Assembly: GCF_027887165.1 (NCBI RefSeq)
Contig: NC_077227.1
Coordinates: forward strand, 441,705,895 to 441,769,894
Direction: 5' to 3'
DNA: 64,000 bases
Origin: Monodelphis domestica
Taxonomy: Eukaryota; Chordata; Mammalia; Didelphimorphia; Didelphidae
Shown: piece by piece, positions 23,420 to 34,612 of the stretch
Position numbering within the stretch: the stretch's first letter is position 1
How the letters are laid out: every line of letters starts with the position of its first letter
Translations under genes and position numbers: made by a program
Notes under the pieces: generated by a model
What the model was told of the DNA's origin: nothing
Databases searched by the model: none
The model's input: only the letters and a program-made list of their open reading frames with translations

Positions 23420-24130
23420 TCAGAGGCTCCACTCATTCCACCCAAACTGTCATACTTATCTCCAGGACACAGGTTTGTCTTGCCATCAGCCCTCTTCAGC
23501 CCCCCCTTCGAGCTCACCAAAGTCCTTTCTAGCCTTCAAGGATGGAAGTCTCAAGTCTCATCTCTTCTCCGAAGCCTTCCCAGACCTCTGAAGTCCCACT
23601 TCCTCTTATTCCCCATTACTTCCTCTTCATTCAGGAAGCACTTGTGCCTAGGACACATGGTTAGGCTACCAGGTAATGTTCTTTCTCTTTTTAAGTCTCT
23701 GTCCTCTTTCCCTGCGTACGTGGTAATTCAATTCCATTTTCTTCCTTCCTTTCTTTTTTTAAACCCTTATCTTCTGTCTCAGAATTGATACTAAGCATCA
23801 GTTCCAAAGCAAAAGAGCAGTGAAGGCTAGGCAATTGGGGATACGTGACTTACCTAGAATCACATAACTAGAAAGGTCTGAGGTCAAATTTGAACCCAGG
23901 ACCTCCTGACTCTAAGCTTGGTTCTCTATCCACTGAGCTACCTAGCTGCCCTTCTATTCTTTAATTCAACATTTTTTTTAAACCATCTATGAACAAATTT
24001 TGGTAAACATCCTTAAAAGTGTGGAGAGAAGGTCCTGTTTCCTCAGTTTTCCTTTTTTGTCTTTGTATCCTTGGTGCATAGTATAATGCCTAGCATATAG
24101 TCATTGCTTAAGAAATGGTTATTAAATCAA
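23420..24130 (+). mobile_element. L2 LINE, split by a SINE
   Basis: L2 ORF2 3' text (gaagccttcccagacctctg) up to about 23751. It is interrupted by the SINE1 at 23752-23953, and the 3' end follows at 24040-24130 (tgtctttgtatccttggtgc). Confidence 0.6.
23752..23953 (-). mobile_element. SINE1-type SINE
   Basis: aaacccttatcttctgtctc start to gagctacctagctgccct. Confidence 0.85.
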
Positions 24131-24144
24131 AGACTGAGAAGTAA

Positions 24145-24385
24145 GTGAATAGAATTCTGGCCTTAGAGTCAATGAAACCTAAGTTCAAATCTAGTCTCAG
24201 ACACTAGTTGTATGATCTTGAGCAAGTCACTTAACCACTAAGCCTCAGTTTTCCCATCTGTAAAATGAAGGATATTTATAGTACCTATCTCACAGGATTC
24301 TTTGTAGGGATCAATTTTTTAAAAATATGTAAAAGCATTTTGCAAACCTTAAAGCACCAAGAAAAATGCTAGCCATTGTTGTGGT
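24145..24385 (+). mobile_element. MIR-type CORE-SINE
   Basis: gagcaagtcacttaaccact, ttttcccatctgtaaaatga, cattttgcaaaccttaaag. Confidence 0.8.
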
Positions 24386-24614
24386 TCATGTTATTTGAAT
24401 ACCCCTAAAACAAGTGTCTGATAGCAGACTTGACATAATATCGAGTGCCCAGTAATTCCCTGTAGCTCTTCTAGATGAATTTTCATTCATTGGTGAGGAA
24501 CATCATTTCCATATGAGAACACATGAGAGGCCTTCATTCAAGGAAATCAAGAGTGGAGAAACTGGGTCCTAGTTCACATTCATTTATTCTCAGGCACCTA
24601 ATTAATGGGGAGAA

Positions 24615-24815
24615 AGCCTTGCCCTGTGGAGCAGCAAAAACAAAGATCTTCAAGTCAGAACATTCCAACTCTGCTACTTACCACCTGTATGACCTTGAGC
24701 AAGTCATGTCCAGCCTCTGGGCCTCAGGTTCCTCCTGTTCCCTCCAAAGTGTTCCCATCAGTCATTCCACATTAATCCCAAAGTTCCCTCCGAGCTCTTA
24801 GATTCTGTGATTAAT
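24615..24815 (+). mobile_element. MIR SINE
   Basis: ctgctacttaccacctgtat, gaccttgagcaagtcatgtc, ctcttagattctgtgatt end. Confidence 0.65.
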
Positions 24816-24825
24816 CTCGCTATCT

Positions 24826-25560
24826 TAAGTCATGTCCCTCTTTACAGAGACCATTGAAATTCTCTCCATGCAAACCTCTATTTTCTGTTATCTTTGAGTG
24901 AATTTCTTTTACATCACAGGGGAATGAAGCTGGATTGCTTTCTAATTCTTCAGATTCATCTGATTTCCTTTCTTCTATCAAAGTATCAATAAGGTAACTT
25001 ATTGCTTCATCTTCAAGCCCAGCTTTTGTACTTTTCTGGCCTCTGAGCATCTCGTCAGTCATCAAGCGCCATCTTTCTTATTGAATCAGGCCTAATTTTT
25101 CTTCTTTCCCTTCTAATTGACAGACCACTACCTAAAATTGCATTGTTCAATACCTCTGGAGCTTCACAAATATAGCCATTGTATTTAACTGCATTTTCAT
25201 AAAATGAGGCTCCCCTCTCCTAGATGCCAGCGTTGGCCTCTTGCTATATTCTGTTTCATCTTCTATTCTTTCAGAAGTTTGGTCCTTGCCTATGAGGCCT
25301 TTCCTCTCATCCCTGGACATCAAAAATCAGTCAGAAAGTTCTACCCGATGTTGCCAGCATGTTAATATTTTTAAACGGTCTCATTCTTATTCCTGTTGTG
25401 GTAAAACAAACTCCTAGTCTCTGCTGTTCCCTGTCTTCTCTAACTAATGTAATCTGCCTTGCCTCTCCTCTATCTCTGTGGCTATCAAGTTTCTGTCCTA
25501 TACCATAATTAAAATTTACTGCATTCTAAATTTTGTCATCTGGACTATTCCATATGATCA
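24826..25560 (-). pseudogene. Degraded coding-like stretch, unidentified
   Basis: On the minus strand, consecutive open segments in changing frames share a Glu/Lys/Arg-rich protein character. They include an upstream piece with REDREQQRLGVCFTT, then MSRDERKGLIGKDQTSERIE ending ASRRGEPHF, then NGYICEAPEVLNNAILGSGL. The last is an 81-codon segment (LEDEAISYLIDTLIEERKSD) ending in TAG at 24823-24825. The pieces would be joined only by frameshifts, so a decayed gene or retrocopy is inferred. No poly(A) tail is seen; a MIR abuts the 3' side. I do not recognise the protein, and chance ORFs in A-rich DNA are possible. Confidence 0.3.
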
Positions 25561-26599
25561 AGAAATGCACAAACTCCAAATTGTTTTCCCTCTAAATCGC
25601 TGTGAAATTGTGACTTAAGGCAATTAGAGGCAAGCTTCAATTACCCAAATGCACTAGGGAAACATGACAAAATTCTGAATAAGCTAAGGAAGCATAAAAG
25701 GGGAGGGGAGGGCATCAAGAGGATGACCAGATTTCAGATCATGTTTTCTTTGCATAAGAATCTGCTTCACACGGAAGGGAGTATCTGAGAAAACTATTTT
25801 CCCAGTTAAGTCGCAAAAGAAGACAATTCAACTTGCTTTTCACAGAGGACTCCTTACTTTGAGAAAATGTTCATCTCAGTGTCTCTACTGTAAATATATT
25901 GCATATTCTTTCATCTATTCTGCTTTGAATATATTGCATACAACGCCCAGCCAAAGAAATAATTTTCATTCATTCATTCATTCATTCATTCATCAACAAC
26001 TAAGTTCCCATGGATAGTCTTTAGGTTTCAAGAGAACTAAAAGAAGGTTCATAGTTCATAGTTCAAGTATCAAGTAGATATCTTGTGGCAGGTTTATAGG
26101 ACGACAGGGACAAGAAGACAACAGGAGAGGTGGACAAGGATAGGGTGGGATCTGCATTATTGGAGGACATGCTCATAACAATCAGATCACAAACTGATTT
26201 TAGTATCAAAGTATCATTCAACAACAGTTGCTCAACAAATATCTTCCTGTCATGTCAAATTCTCTAACCTCTGGGGTAAAACTCCCAAGCACCGATCAAA
26301 CCAGATTAAAATATGATTGGGAAATGTTTGACAAAATAAATAAAATGCAATGCAACATAATGTTAATTTGTGGTTTTCCAAGTCAATATATTGGAGTCAG
26401 AGACCAGTTTCTGTCTGTTTGACATCATCGCCTTAAGAGGAATTTATAATTTCCTTCAGGTAATAAAAAATGTACATAAATAAGCATGTCCCACTCACCC
26501 TTGAACTTGTTTCTCACAATTAATCAAAGACAAATTAGAACTTGTCAAGTGCCCAAGAAGAACCCAACAAACTCTGAGATCAAATAAAAATAGTTTGTA
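25561..26599. other. Mostly unique DNA with an ATTC repeat
   Basis: Holds a short (ATTC)n run at about 25963-25993. Otherwise no repeat or gene recognised. Confidence 0.5.
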
Positions 26600-26793
26600 G
26601 GGGCAGCTGGGTAGCTCAGTGGATTGAGAATCAGGCCTAGAGAGAGGAGGTTCAAATCTGGCCTCAGACTCTTCCTAGCTGTGTGACCCTGGACAAGTCA
26701 CTTAATCCCCATTGCCTAGCCCTTACCACGCTTCTGCCTTAGAACCAATACACAGTGTTGATTCCAAGATGGAAGGTAAGGGTTTAAAAAAAT
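26600..26793 (+). mobile_element. SINE1-type SINE (near-consensus)
   Basis: gggcagctgggtagctcagt head, attgcctagcccttaccacg, gatggaaggtaagggtttaa end with A-tail. One of the best preserved copies here. Confidence 0.92.
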
Positions 26794-26794
26794 A

Positions 26795-27003
26795 ATTTGC
26801 ATTTATATAGTGATTTACAAGTGTTATTTCAATTCATCCTTATAACTCTTATGAGGTAGATATTATCACATCCATTTTTCAAATGAGAAAAGTGAGGCTG
26901 AGTGACTTACCAAAAGTCACACAATAAGTAATACTGAGGGAAGATTTTAATTCAGGTCTTCCTGACTCCAAGTTCTGCAGTTTACCTACTATGCTTCCTA
27001 GAT
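26795..27003 (-). mobile_element. MIR-type CORE-SINE
   Basis: ttgcatttatatagtgattt, gtgaggctgagtgacttacc, inverted head to tgcttcctagatgc. Confidence 0.75.
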
Positions 27004-27076
27004 GCAAAGAAGGTAACATCATCTGACAAAACAAGCCTATAGTCCTTCATAGGATGAGCATAGGGTCCCTCAAAAG

Positions 27077-27121
27077 GTGAGCAATCTTTAACCTACTGAA
27101 ATTAATCTTTAACCTACTGGA
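27077..27121 (+). repeat. Short tandem duplication
   Basis: aatctttaacctactgaaat is followed directly by aatctttaacctactggaaa; period 21-22 bp. Confidence 0.85.
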
Positions 27122-27416
27122 AATTGGTATGATCTACCTGAGACAAATGAGTGCCCTCAGTCATGGACTCCTCAAGCTCTCTCCAGCATTCTGGTTGTGC
27201 CTCCAGGAGAATACTCTCAAAAAACATAAGGACCCACCCAAACAATCAAGAATTAACCACTCCAAATTTCTGCTCACAAATATTATTGCTGTGGGGACTG
27301 GGAGACCTGCTACCTACTACTTAGAGAAAGCCTGGCAAGATAGCTTGGAAGAGTGGTGAAAATCCTATGCAGTACTACCTCAAAGGATGTGTAAGGATGG
27401 TGTTCTAGCTAAGTAT

Positions 27417-28206
27417 TGTGAAGATTAAATTTAACACTCCCCTGATTGTAATAATGAAAATACTTAACTCTCCCCTGATTGTGAAGATGAAATTGTAATC
27501 CCTGTCTATTTTTAGAACTCAGTACTTAAAAGTTAAATATGGAGATCTACCCATTTTTAGATTTAATCACTAAAGGTACAAACACCCCATTTCACACATT
27601 GTGTGGGGAAGGTCTGTGATCCACATATTGATAGTGGATGATGAATCAGAATCGACTGCCTCCTGGGTAGTCCTAAAACAAAGCGTCAACTGTGATAGGT
27701 AGACGTAAAATTAGGGGAAGACAAAGGAAGTGATGCAAAAGAAGTGTCTTGAAAAGGAGCTGCTACTTCCTGTGAGATTCAGTTCTTCATTTTTTGGAAG
27801 TGGAAACTGGAGGAATTCTTCATTCTTTGATCTGCAGACTGGACCTGAGACCCTGTTTCTTTGAACTGACACATAGTGAGTGAAAAGCTGACTCTTAACT
27901 GCTGGATTTTTCTGAAAAAACTATCCTCTGGAGAGATGAACTCTTGAGAGACACTTCCCAGATCCTCGGCTTTGCTGAGGCCAGCTGAAACTAATTCTCT
28001 CTGCCCAGAGGGGCCAGGAGTAAATTATTTAGTGCTCAGGCTAGATATCTTACCTTATCCTCTCTCTGATTTCTTGCTTCACTCTTTCTACATTTTGTAA
28101 ATAAATTGTAAATAAAATCTCTTTGGAATTAATTAAATTCCTGGTGACCACACTCTTAAATAATCAAGTCCAACCCTTTAAAAATTAACCCCATTTCTCC
28201 CTTATA
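27417..28206 (+). mobile_element. Solo LTR of an endogenous retrovirus
   Basis: Starts tgtgaagattaaatttaaca with a partly repeated tcccctgattgt block. It carries aataaa signals at about 28100-28118 and a U5 with cctggtgaccacac. The right edge is near ctcccttata, so the terminal CA has been lost or lies elsewhere. No clear target-site duplication; no retroviral genes follow. Confidence 0.65.
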
Positions 28207-28329
28207 TTTTGTAATACGAATTGTATAGAATTTATTCTTGCAATCACATAAGGATGGAGAACCCCACTGACCCTTCCATGGTGCACCCAGGCCACACAGG
28301 GGGAAAAAAGGGTTTGAGAACAATTGTCC

Positions 28330-28500
28330 TATACCAAGGGTGGAAAAAACTGGGTTCTAGTCCTGACTCCAATAGCAACTTGCTGGGTGATCTTGAATAA
28401 GTTATGTCCATCAATCAGTCAGTAGTCATTTGTTAAGTGCCTACTAATGACCACTCCCTGAACCTCATTGTCCCTGCCTGTAAAACAAAAGAGGTTGGAG
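28330..28500 (+). mobile_element. MIR fragment with L2 piece
   Basis: MIR text (gggttctagtcctgactcca, tgcctgtaaaacaaaagag) is interrupted by an inverted L2 end near 28410-28445 (catttgttaagtgcctac). Confidence 0.55.
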
Positions 28501-28889
28501 GTAAGGTCACTCACTAAACCTCTTTTCCTTCAAATAAGAAAAAAGAGCCTGATTTTATTAGTGTGCTGTGGAGAAAGTGCTTCATAAAACTGAAGCCCTG
28601 CAGAAATGTGAGTCCTCCCTCTCAGCTCTCTGAATCTAGAGTGGAGAAGTCAGCCATTTAATAAGTAGCAGTCAAAGAGCAAGCCAAAGTGTGTCTCCTT
28701 TAGTTTTTAAAGTGTTTAATCAACTGTAAACACCAGTTATCTGCTTCCAGGTTCCCAATGGCATCTCCATTATCCCTAAAATAATAATGACAAATTGAGA
28801 AGGCTCAGTGGATGGCTAGAATGTGAAGCCAACTTTTAAAAACTGCAACAAGAGGTGGCAGCAGGTATATGAGTATAAAAGGCAGCATG
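28501..28889. other. Unassigned DNA
   Basis: No repeat or gene recognised. Confidence 0.4.
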
Positions 28890-29035
28890 GCAAAGAGGAT
28901 AAGGCACTGGACCTGGGATCAGGAAGAGTTGGGTTCAAATCTCACCTCAGATGCTTATTGGCTATATGATCATGGGCAAGTCATTAATTTCTCTTTGCCT
29001 TGGTTTCCTCATCTGTAAATTGTGAGTAATGGCAA
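28890..29035 (+). mobile_element. CORE-SINE (MIR/Mar type)
   Basis: ggcagcatggcaaagaggat, gggttcaaatctcacctcag, ggtttcctcatctgtaaatt. Confidence 0.75.
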
Positions 29036-29450
29036 TTAGAGGAAAGCTTCAATTACCCAAATATACTATCTTTCCAGAACAATCTCAGTATATTTGGAGT
29101 AAAGAAACTGCAACAAAATTATAGGATTCAGAATTGCATGGCACTTAATGGATCATAGTCCAGCCTTTTCATTTCACATGTAAAGAAACTGTGTAACCTC
29201 AGACCTCCATGAGCCCCTGTATCTTCCTCTTCACCCTGGTTAAAATTTTCCTATCTACTACTGCCATGATTCCATCCTCTCAATCTTTACTCCAGAAGCT
29301 ATACCCAGGAGGAGCTCTAAACTCTCCCTGGCGTCCTCAGTTATTTTTGGCCCTTTTGATGCCCTGCATCACCATCCACATCTCTTAATCAAAAAAATGT
29401 AATCAAATCAATACAGTTATTGCTTTGAGAAAAAGGAGGAACCATGGGTT

Positions 29451-29656
29451 TCTTTTTTTTTTAACCTTTACCTTCTGTCTTAGAATAAATTTTGTGTATT
29501 GGTTCCAAGGCAGAAAAGTGGTAAGGACTAGGCAATGGAGAATGAAGTGACTCTCCCAGGGTCACAAAGTTAGGAAGTATCTGAGGCCAGATTTGAACCC
29601 AGGATCTCTCATTTCTGTACCTGGCTCTCAATCCACTGAGCTATCTAGCTTCCCCC
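29451..29656 (-). mobile_element. SINE1-type SINE
   Basis: taacctttaccttctgtctt to gagctatctagcttccccc. Confidence 0.85.
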
Positions 29657-29784
29657 ATGGATTTCTTTCTTGTTCCACTTACTATCCATATGACTTCTAA
29701 GATCAAAATACCCTTTTCTGGCCACCTATTCACATTACCACCTTCTATTAAAATGTGTAAGCTTCTCAAAGGCAGAAACAGTCT

Positions 29785-30160
29785 TTAGGAAGACCTGAGT
29801 TTAAATGTCTTTAAGCCTCAGTGACTACATCTGTAAAATGTAGACAATAATAGCACCTGCCTCTCAGGGTTGCTCAGAAGTCCTAAAACTTTGAAGCCTT
29901 ATATTACTTTATTTATTTTTTTAACTCTTACCTTCCATCTTAGAATCAATTCTGGGTATTGGTTCCAAGGCAGAAGAGTGGTAAGGGCTAGGCAGTGGGG
30001 GTTAAGTGACTTGTCCAGGGTCACACAGCTAGGAAGTATCTGAGGCCATATTTGAACCCAGGACTTCCTGTCTCTGGGTCTGACTTTCAATCCACTGAGC
30101 CACCCAGATGCCCCCCCCCTTAAAGTACTTTTATAAATGTTAACTCCTACTATATTATGT
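29785..30160 (+). mobile_element. MIR-type CORE-SINE split by a SINE1
   Basis: The MIR runs to 29911 (caataatagcacctgcctct, ttgctcagaagtcc) and its end resumes at 30119 (ttaaagtacttttataaatg). Confidence 0.7.
29912..30118 (-). mobile_element. SINE1-type SINE nested in a MIR
   Basis: taactcttaccttccatctt to gagccacccagatgcccccc. The 88-codon minus ORF over it is SINE translation. Confidence 0.9.
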
Positions 30161-30295
30161 TGCATTTAGCACATTAAAAAATTAATAGGTGCTATTTGTA
30201 TTCATTCATTCATTCACTTATAAACCTCAAGATGGGTTATCTTAACCTGTTGAAATGTCTTGTCAATTCTATCTTCATCTCTCTTAAATTCATTA

Positions 30296-30520
30296 ATTCT
30301 AGCTAGCACTTATAGAGCACCTACTATATGCCAGGCTCTGTTCTTAGCATTTTACAAATATTATTTCATTTGATGTTCACAACAACCCCAGGAGGTAAGT
30401 GCTATTACGATTCCTCTTTTCAGATGAGGAAACTGAGGCAGGCATAGGTTAAGTGACTTGCCCATACAGCCAGTAACTCAGATCTTCCTGACTCCAGACC
30501 CAGTTGCTCTATCTACATTA
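30296..30520 (-). mobile_element. MIR-type CORE-SINE
   Basis: cacctactatatgccaggct, gatgttcacaacaacccc, gatgaggaaactgaggcagg. Confidence 0.8.
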
Positions 30521-30589
30521 ACTTTTCTCCATGAATACAGATTTCACCCAAGTTCAAACCCTCATCAATTCTTACCCAAGACTACTGGT

Positions 30590-31170
30590 CATTCACCTAG
30601 CTTCTAATTGCTCCCCCTCTTTAGTTCACACTCCACATAGTTGCTAAAATTATGTTCCTAAAGTACAAGTCTGACCAAAGGCTCTTAAAACCTTCTGAGC
30701 CTTCCTAGGATAAAACAAAATTTCTTTGTCTGATATTTAAGGGACTCCAAAGTTCCTAACATTCCAAAACTTATATCATTCTCCTTAACACACCCTACAT
30801 TCTAGCCAGGGTGGCCTACTAGCTGATATGAAAGCCTAACATTCTATGACCTATAATTTGTGTCCAAATGCCTGGACTGTACACCCCCTTATCCTCCTCC
30901 ACCATTGAGGACCTTTAGATTCCTTCAAGGTTCAGGTGAGGTGCCACAACCAAGTTCAAAGCCTTTTCTGATTTTTCCCAGTGGCTGGAGCTCTCTCCCC
31001 TCTTCCAATGATCTTGTATTTATTTGTCTATTTTTTTTTTTAGTGTGATCCTTTCACTTTATCCCACTCCTACTCCCCCATAAGTCCTTGAGGGGCAAGA
31101 ATTGCTTCATTCTTATCTTTGCCCAATCCAATGTTGAGCACATAACAGGCACATGATAAATATCTGTTAA
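30590..31170 (+). mobile_element. L2 LINE, ORF2 3' end and tail
   Basis: agtacaagtctgaccaaagg, ccttcctaggataaaacaaa, ttccttcaaggttcaggtga, and a gtccttgaggggcaagaatt ... ataacaggcacatgataaat end. Confidence 0.75.
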
Positions 31171-31179
31171 AAGAAATGA

Positions 31180-32224
31180 TTTAGCTAAGGTCACACTGGA
31201 ATGGAGCCCTTCTGGATGTTTCTTTTAACTCCAAAATTCCAGAATCCCAGGACTTTCCATCAACTCTCAGATCCACATATACTTCACCCTCGTTAGACTC
31301 AATTCACCAGGTAAATAAATGTGGCCACTTTAACTCTGAGCTTCAACAAATCTATCCACACTTCTCTGATTACACCTGCCCTATCCGATGTGTACTGAGT
31401 CTCAATTGAGCCAGAATGACACTGAATTCAACATGATCTCCCAATCCTCTTAACAAAAAAGAGAATCTCTTAACCTTTTGCCATTCTCCTTCCTTCCTCT
31501 CCACCCCACCCTTCAATTTGTTTCTCATTATTAACCAAAGACAAGCAGAAAGCAGCTTTCAGTGTAAACAGAATAAATCAAAATGATGCTAACTTCCCTC
31601 ACTAATGTCCTCCATCAATCATGGATGACTTGAGCTTTTTAAACAGAAAGATTAGGGGAGAGCACAGTAAAATCCTTAAACTGTTACTGCTTTCCCAACT
31701 CTGTTACATTAAGGTGTTGAAATTGATTTGTCATTAAAAAGAGAAATACAAGTACTTTATATGCCTAGAGGGAGGGAAAAAATCAATGAAAGAGTATGGA
31801 ACTGGTAGGGGTGAGGGGGGGATGAAGAAGGGAAAGGGAGCAAAGTCTTTATTGATTCAGAAGAAAAATGCAATAAGGAGAGTCAAAACAACTTCATTTA
31901 ACGCCTCACTTAACCACAGTACAGGACAGGGTGGCCAAACCTGGCATCCGGACATAATCAAATGGCCCAAATCAACACTGTAGGTGTTAATCTTCAATAG
32001 GGTTTGTGCCACTTGGTTGATGGACTCCTTCATTAGTTCTATTGCCACCCTTCTAAGTCTCAGACTTAGACTTAGAACTGTTTTGCTGAAAACCTGATCT
32101 ACAAAATGGAAGTGGAGAAGGGTGGGGGAAAAAAAAAGAAAAGGAAGAACTAGAATTCCTTCCATTTAAAGAAACTGGGTAAAAACCAGTGGAGCTAGAA
32201 GGCCAGAGGATTTTTGAAGAAGAT
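31180..32224. other. Unassigned DNA
   Basis: No repeat or gene recognised; AT-rich with an A-run near 32130. Confidence 0.4.
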
Positions 32225-32480
32225 AACTAAAGCCCTTGGTAATTAATTAATTAAGACCCCACTAATTCAAGATCCAACATCTTTTTATCAATTCATAAGA
32301 AAGGCTTTGCTGACCAAATGAACAAGATTAGAGAGGTTACGGGAGAAATGTTTAGACAATTAATCTATTTCCATATTAAGTAATTTGCATACAAATTATT
32401 AATAAACTAATTACAAGTACCTTTATTAAAGCAAGTCCAATTTAATAGTACCCAAGAGATTGCTAATTCTGTATTGGAAA
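32225..32480. promoter_or_regulatory. Candidate conserved enhancer-like element
   Basis: Repeat-free stretch packed with TAATTA/ATTAAT homeodomain-type cores (32241-32255, 32360-32365, 32397-32414) and one exact POU octamer atttgcat near 32383. The motif clustering is visible; regulatory function is inference only. Confidence 0.25.
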
Positions 32481-32649
32481 GCAAACATGCATCCCTTTTA
32501 AAAATATTTTATATTTGAGTCTTTTCCCTAATTCAGACTGATCTTCACATACAACTAGAACAAGAAAGGTTTGACTGTATGAAAAAAAAAATTACCTTTC
32601 TCTAAGTGATATTTAGAATATTCCGACGCTATCTCTCTGCCTTTTATGC

Positions 32650-32845
32650 TAGAGTGGAAATAACATTGAATTTTGAGTCAGAAAATACTAGGTCCAAAGC
32701 CCAGGTCTGATATTCTCTACTGTTGTATCCTTGGGTGAGTTAGTTACCTTCTCTGGACTTCTGTTTCTTCACCTGTAAAATGAGGGCATTGAACTAATTG
32801 ATCTCTGAGCTCAGTTCCGGCTTTAGGAATCTGTGAGCTTCTATT
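32650..32845 (+). mobile_element. MIR SINE
   Basis: aacattgaattttgagtcag, cttcacctgtaaaatgaggg, tctgagctcagttccggct. Confidence 0.7.
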
Positions 32846-33207
32846 AACTGTAGATTGACATTTAAAGGGAAAATGTGTTCGTGGTGATAGGGCATCCAAA
32901 ATCAGAAATGTTGCTGTTGGAACCATCCTCAAATATAAGGGACTATTGTTAATACAGCAATGAAGCTAGGATGTCATGAAACTTAAAGAACTTTTTCTAC
33001 AGTGACAGATGGTTGGCTTATTCCATCTTCCAAAATTAACCAGATGAATAAGATGGGGAATGACTATTAGCCAAAAGAAGCCACCTCAGTGGTTTGACAA
33101 GGGATTCAACTTAGCTCTTCTAACTCCCAGTATAGTGTTCTGTGTTACCAAATGTAAGTTCCATAAAGACAGGGACTTTGTTGTACTTTGTTGTATAATT
33201 GGAAATC
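32846..33207. other. Mostly unassigned; short L2-like piece
   Basis: gtaagttccataaagacagg at about 33151 resembles the L2 3' end; the rest is unassigned. Confidence 0.4.
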
Positions 33208-33452
33208 TGTTACCCTAAAGAACTACATTTCCCAGGAGCCCACTGACTTCCTATCATTACATACTTCCTGTAGGCAGGGGATAAATTTAGTGGGCTTTCC
33301 AGGTCTCAGGTCTCTTTGGCTTCCTGTCAGCATGGTGATGGTGGTAAGAGGGGATTTTAAAGAGGCTAATTAGCCATGGGCACATGATTGGTTTTATTTT
33401 GTTACCTTTTTATTCCTTTACTTCTAAAAATAATACATCTCTTAAAATATAA
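33208..33452 (+). mobile_element. Possible short LTR-like element
   Basis: Begins tgttaccctaaagaactac and ends tataaca, with an actacatttcccaggagcc box resembling a ZNF143/STAF site. No flanking duplication found, so only tentative. Confidence 0.25.
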
Positions 33453-33549
33453 CATTCTACATTACTGTAGATTAATTTTAATTTTTACAATGTATACCCT
33501 GAGTGCCTATGACAGAAAGATGAAGCTGATGGGTGTCCAATAAATATAC

Positions 33550-34003
33550 AGGCAGCTAGGTGCTAAACTTGGAATCTTGAAAACCTAAATTCAAATCTGG
33601 CCTCAGGCACTAGAGCTCTGTGACCTGGAACAAGCTGAATTTCCTCATTTGTAACATTGAAATGATAATAGCACCTTATGCTGTTGGAAGAATCAAAATA
33701 TAATAATAAATGAAAAGTACTATATAAATGCTATTAAGAAAAGCTAGGTGACACAATGGATAGAGCACTGAATCTGAAGTCAGGAAGCTCTCCGTTCAAT
33801 TCCCACCTCTGACATTTAACCAGCTGGGTGATCCTGAGAAAATCACTTAAAAAAAAAAAAAAACACACACTCTGTGACTCAGTTTCCCCATCTGTAAAAT
33901 GGGGATTATAATAGCACCTACCTCCCAGGGTTGTTGTGAGAATAAACTGAGTGCTTTGCAAACCTTAAAGTGCTATATAAATGTTGGCTATTATTATTAT
34001 TAT
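33550..34003 (+). mobile_element. Two CORE-SINEs (MIR/Mar type) in tandem
   Basis: 33550-33735 (caggcagctaggtgctaaac, actatataaatgctatta) and 33737-34003 (aaagctaggtgacacaatgg, cctcccagggttgttgtgag, ggctattattattattat). The second has an internal A-run and CA-run at 33849-33870. Confidence 0.8.
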
Positions 34004-34374
34004 ACTTAAACAGAACATTAATGGATCACACCAGACAACAATTGGGCAACTCCATGCATTGTCTTCCAGTTTCCAATTCATTCTAGAGGCTAAGTTGAAA
34101 TCTGACTATTCCCAGGATCAGAGTGGTTCCAAAGCTGGCTCCCAGATGTGAAATTCAAACCTACTTGTACAATCCAGTTGCAGATTCCTGTAGGGTCAGA
34201 CACTAATGATCAGTAATCTGGAATTGTTTATCAGAAGGTAAACCATTAGGTCATTTGTTTGAAGCCTAAACATGGGCTAATTCAGGGACTTGTTCATTGT
34301 TGTTTCCTACTAAGAACTTTAGCTCTTGTCTCAGTTATTTCAGTCTAATCTCAAGAGGTGTGTGTCATTGAAAC

Positions 34375-34612
34375 TAACAGCTAGTGGAAAGAGCCCTGGG
34401 CCTAGGGTTGGTAAGGCTTGGGTTCAAATACAGCCTCAGACACCAACTAGCTATCTAAACCTGAGCAAGTCAATCAACCTGTTTGTCTCAGTTCCCTTAC
34501 CTGTGAAATGGGGGTATATCTCCCAGGCTTGTTATGAGAATCAAATGAGATGTTTTTTAAACCTTAAAGTAAAATGTAGATGCTATTGTTTTTATTATTA
34601 ACTATTATTATT
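34375..34612 (+). mobile_element. CORE-SINE (MIR/Mar type)
   Basis: cagctagtggaaagagccct, gggttcaaatacagcctcag, ttattaactattattattat. Confidence 0.75.

Noticed and set aside
23315..23788. 157-codon plus ORF
   Set aside because: Pro/Ser/Leu-rich translation of L2 and of the inverted SINE1 edge.
27129..27359. 76-codon ORF as a possible exon
   Set aside because: No splice-site or family support; no protein recognised.
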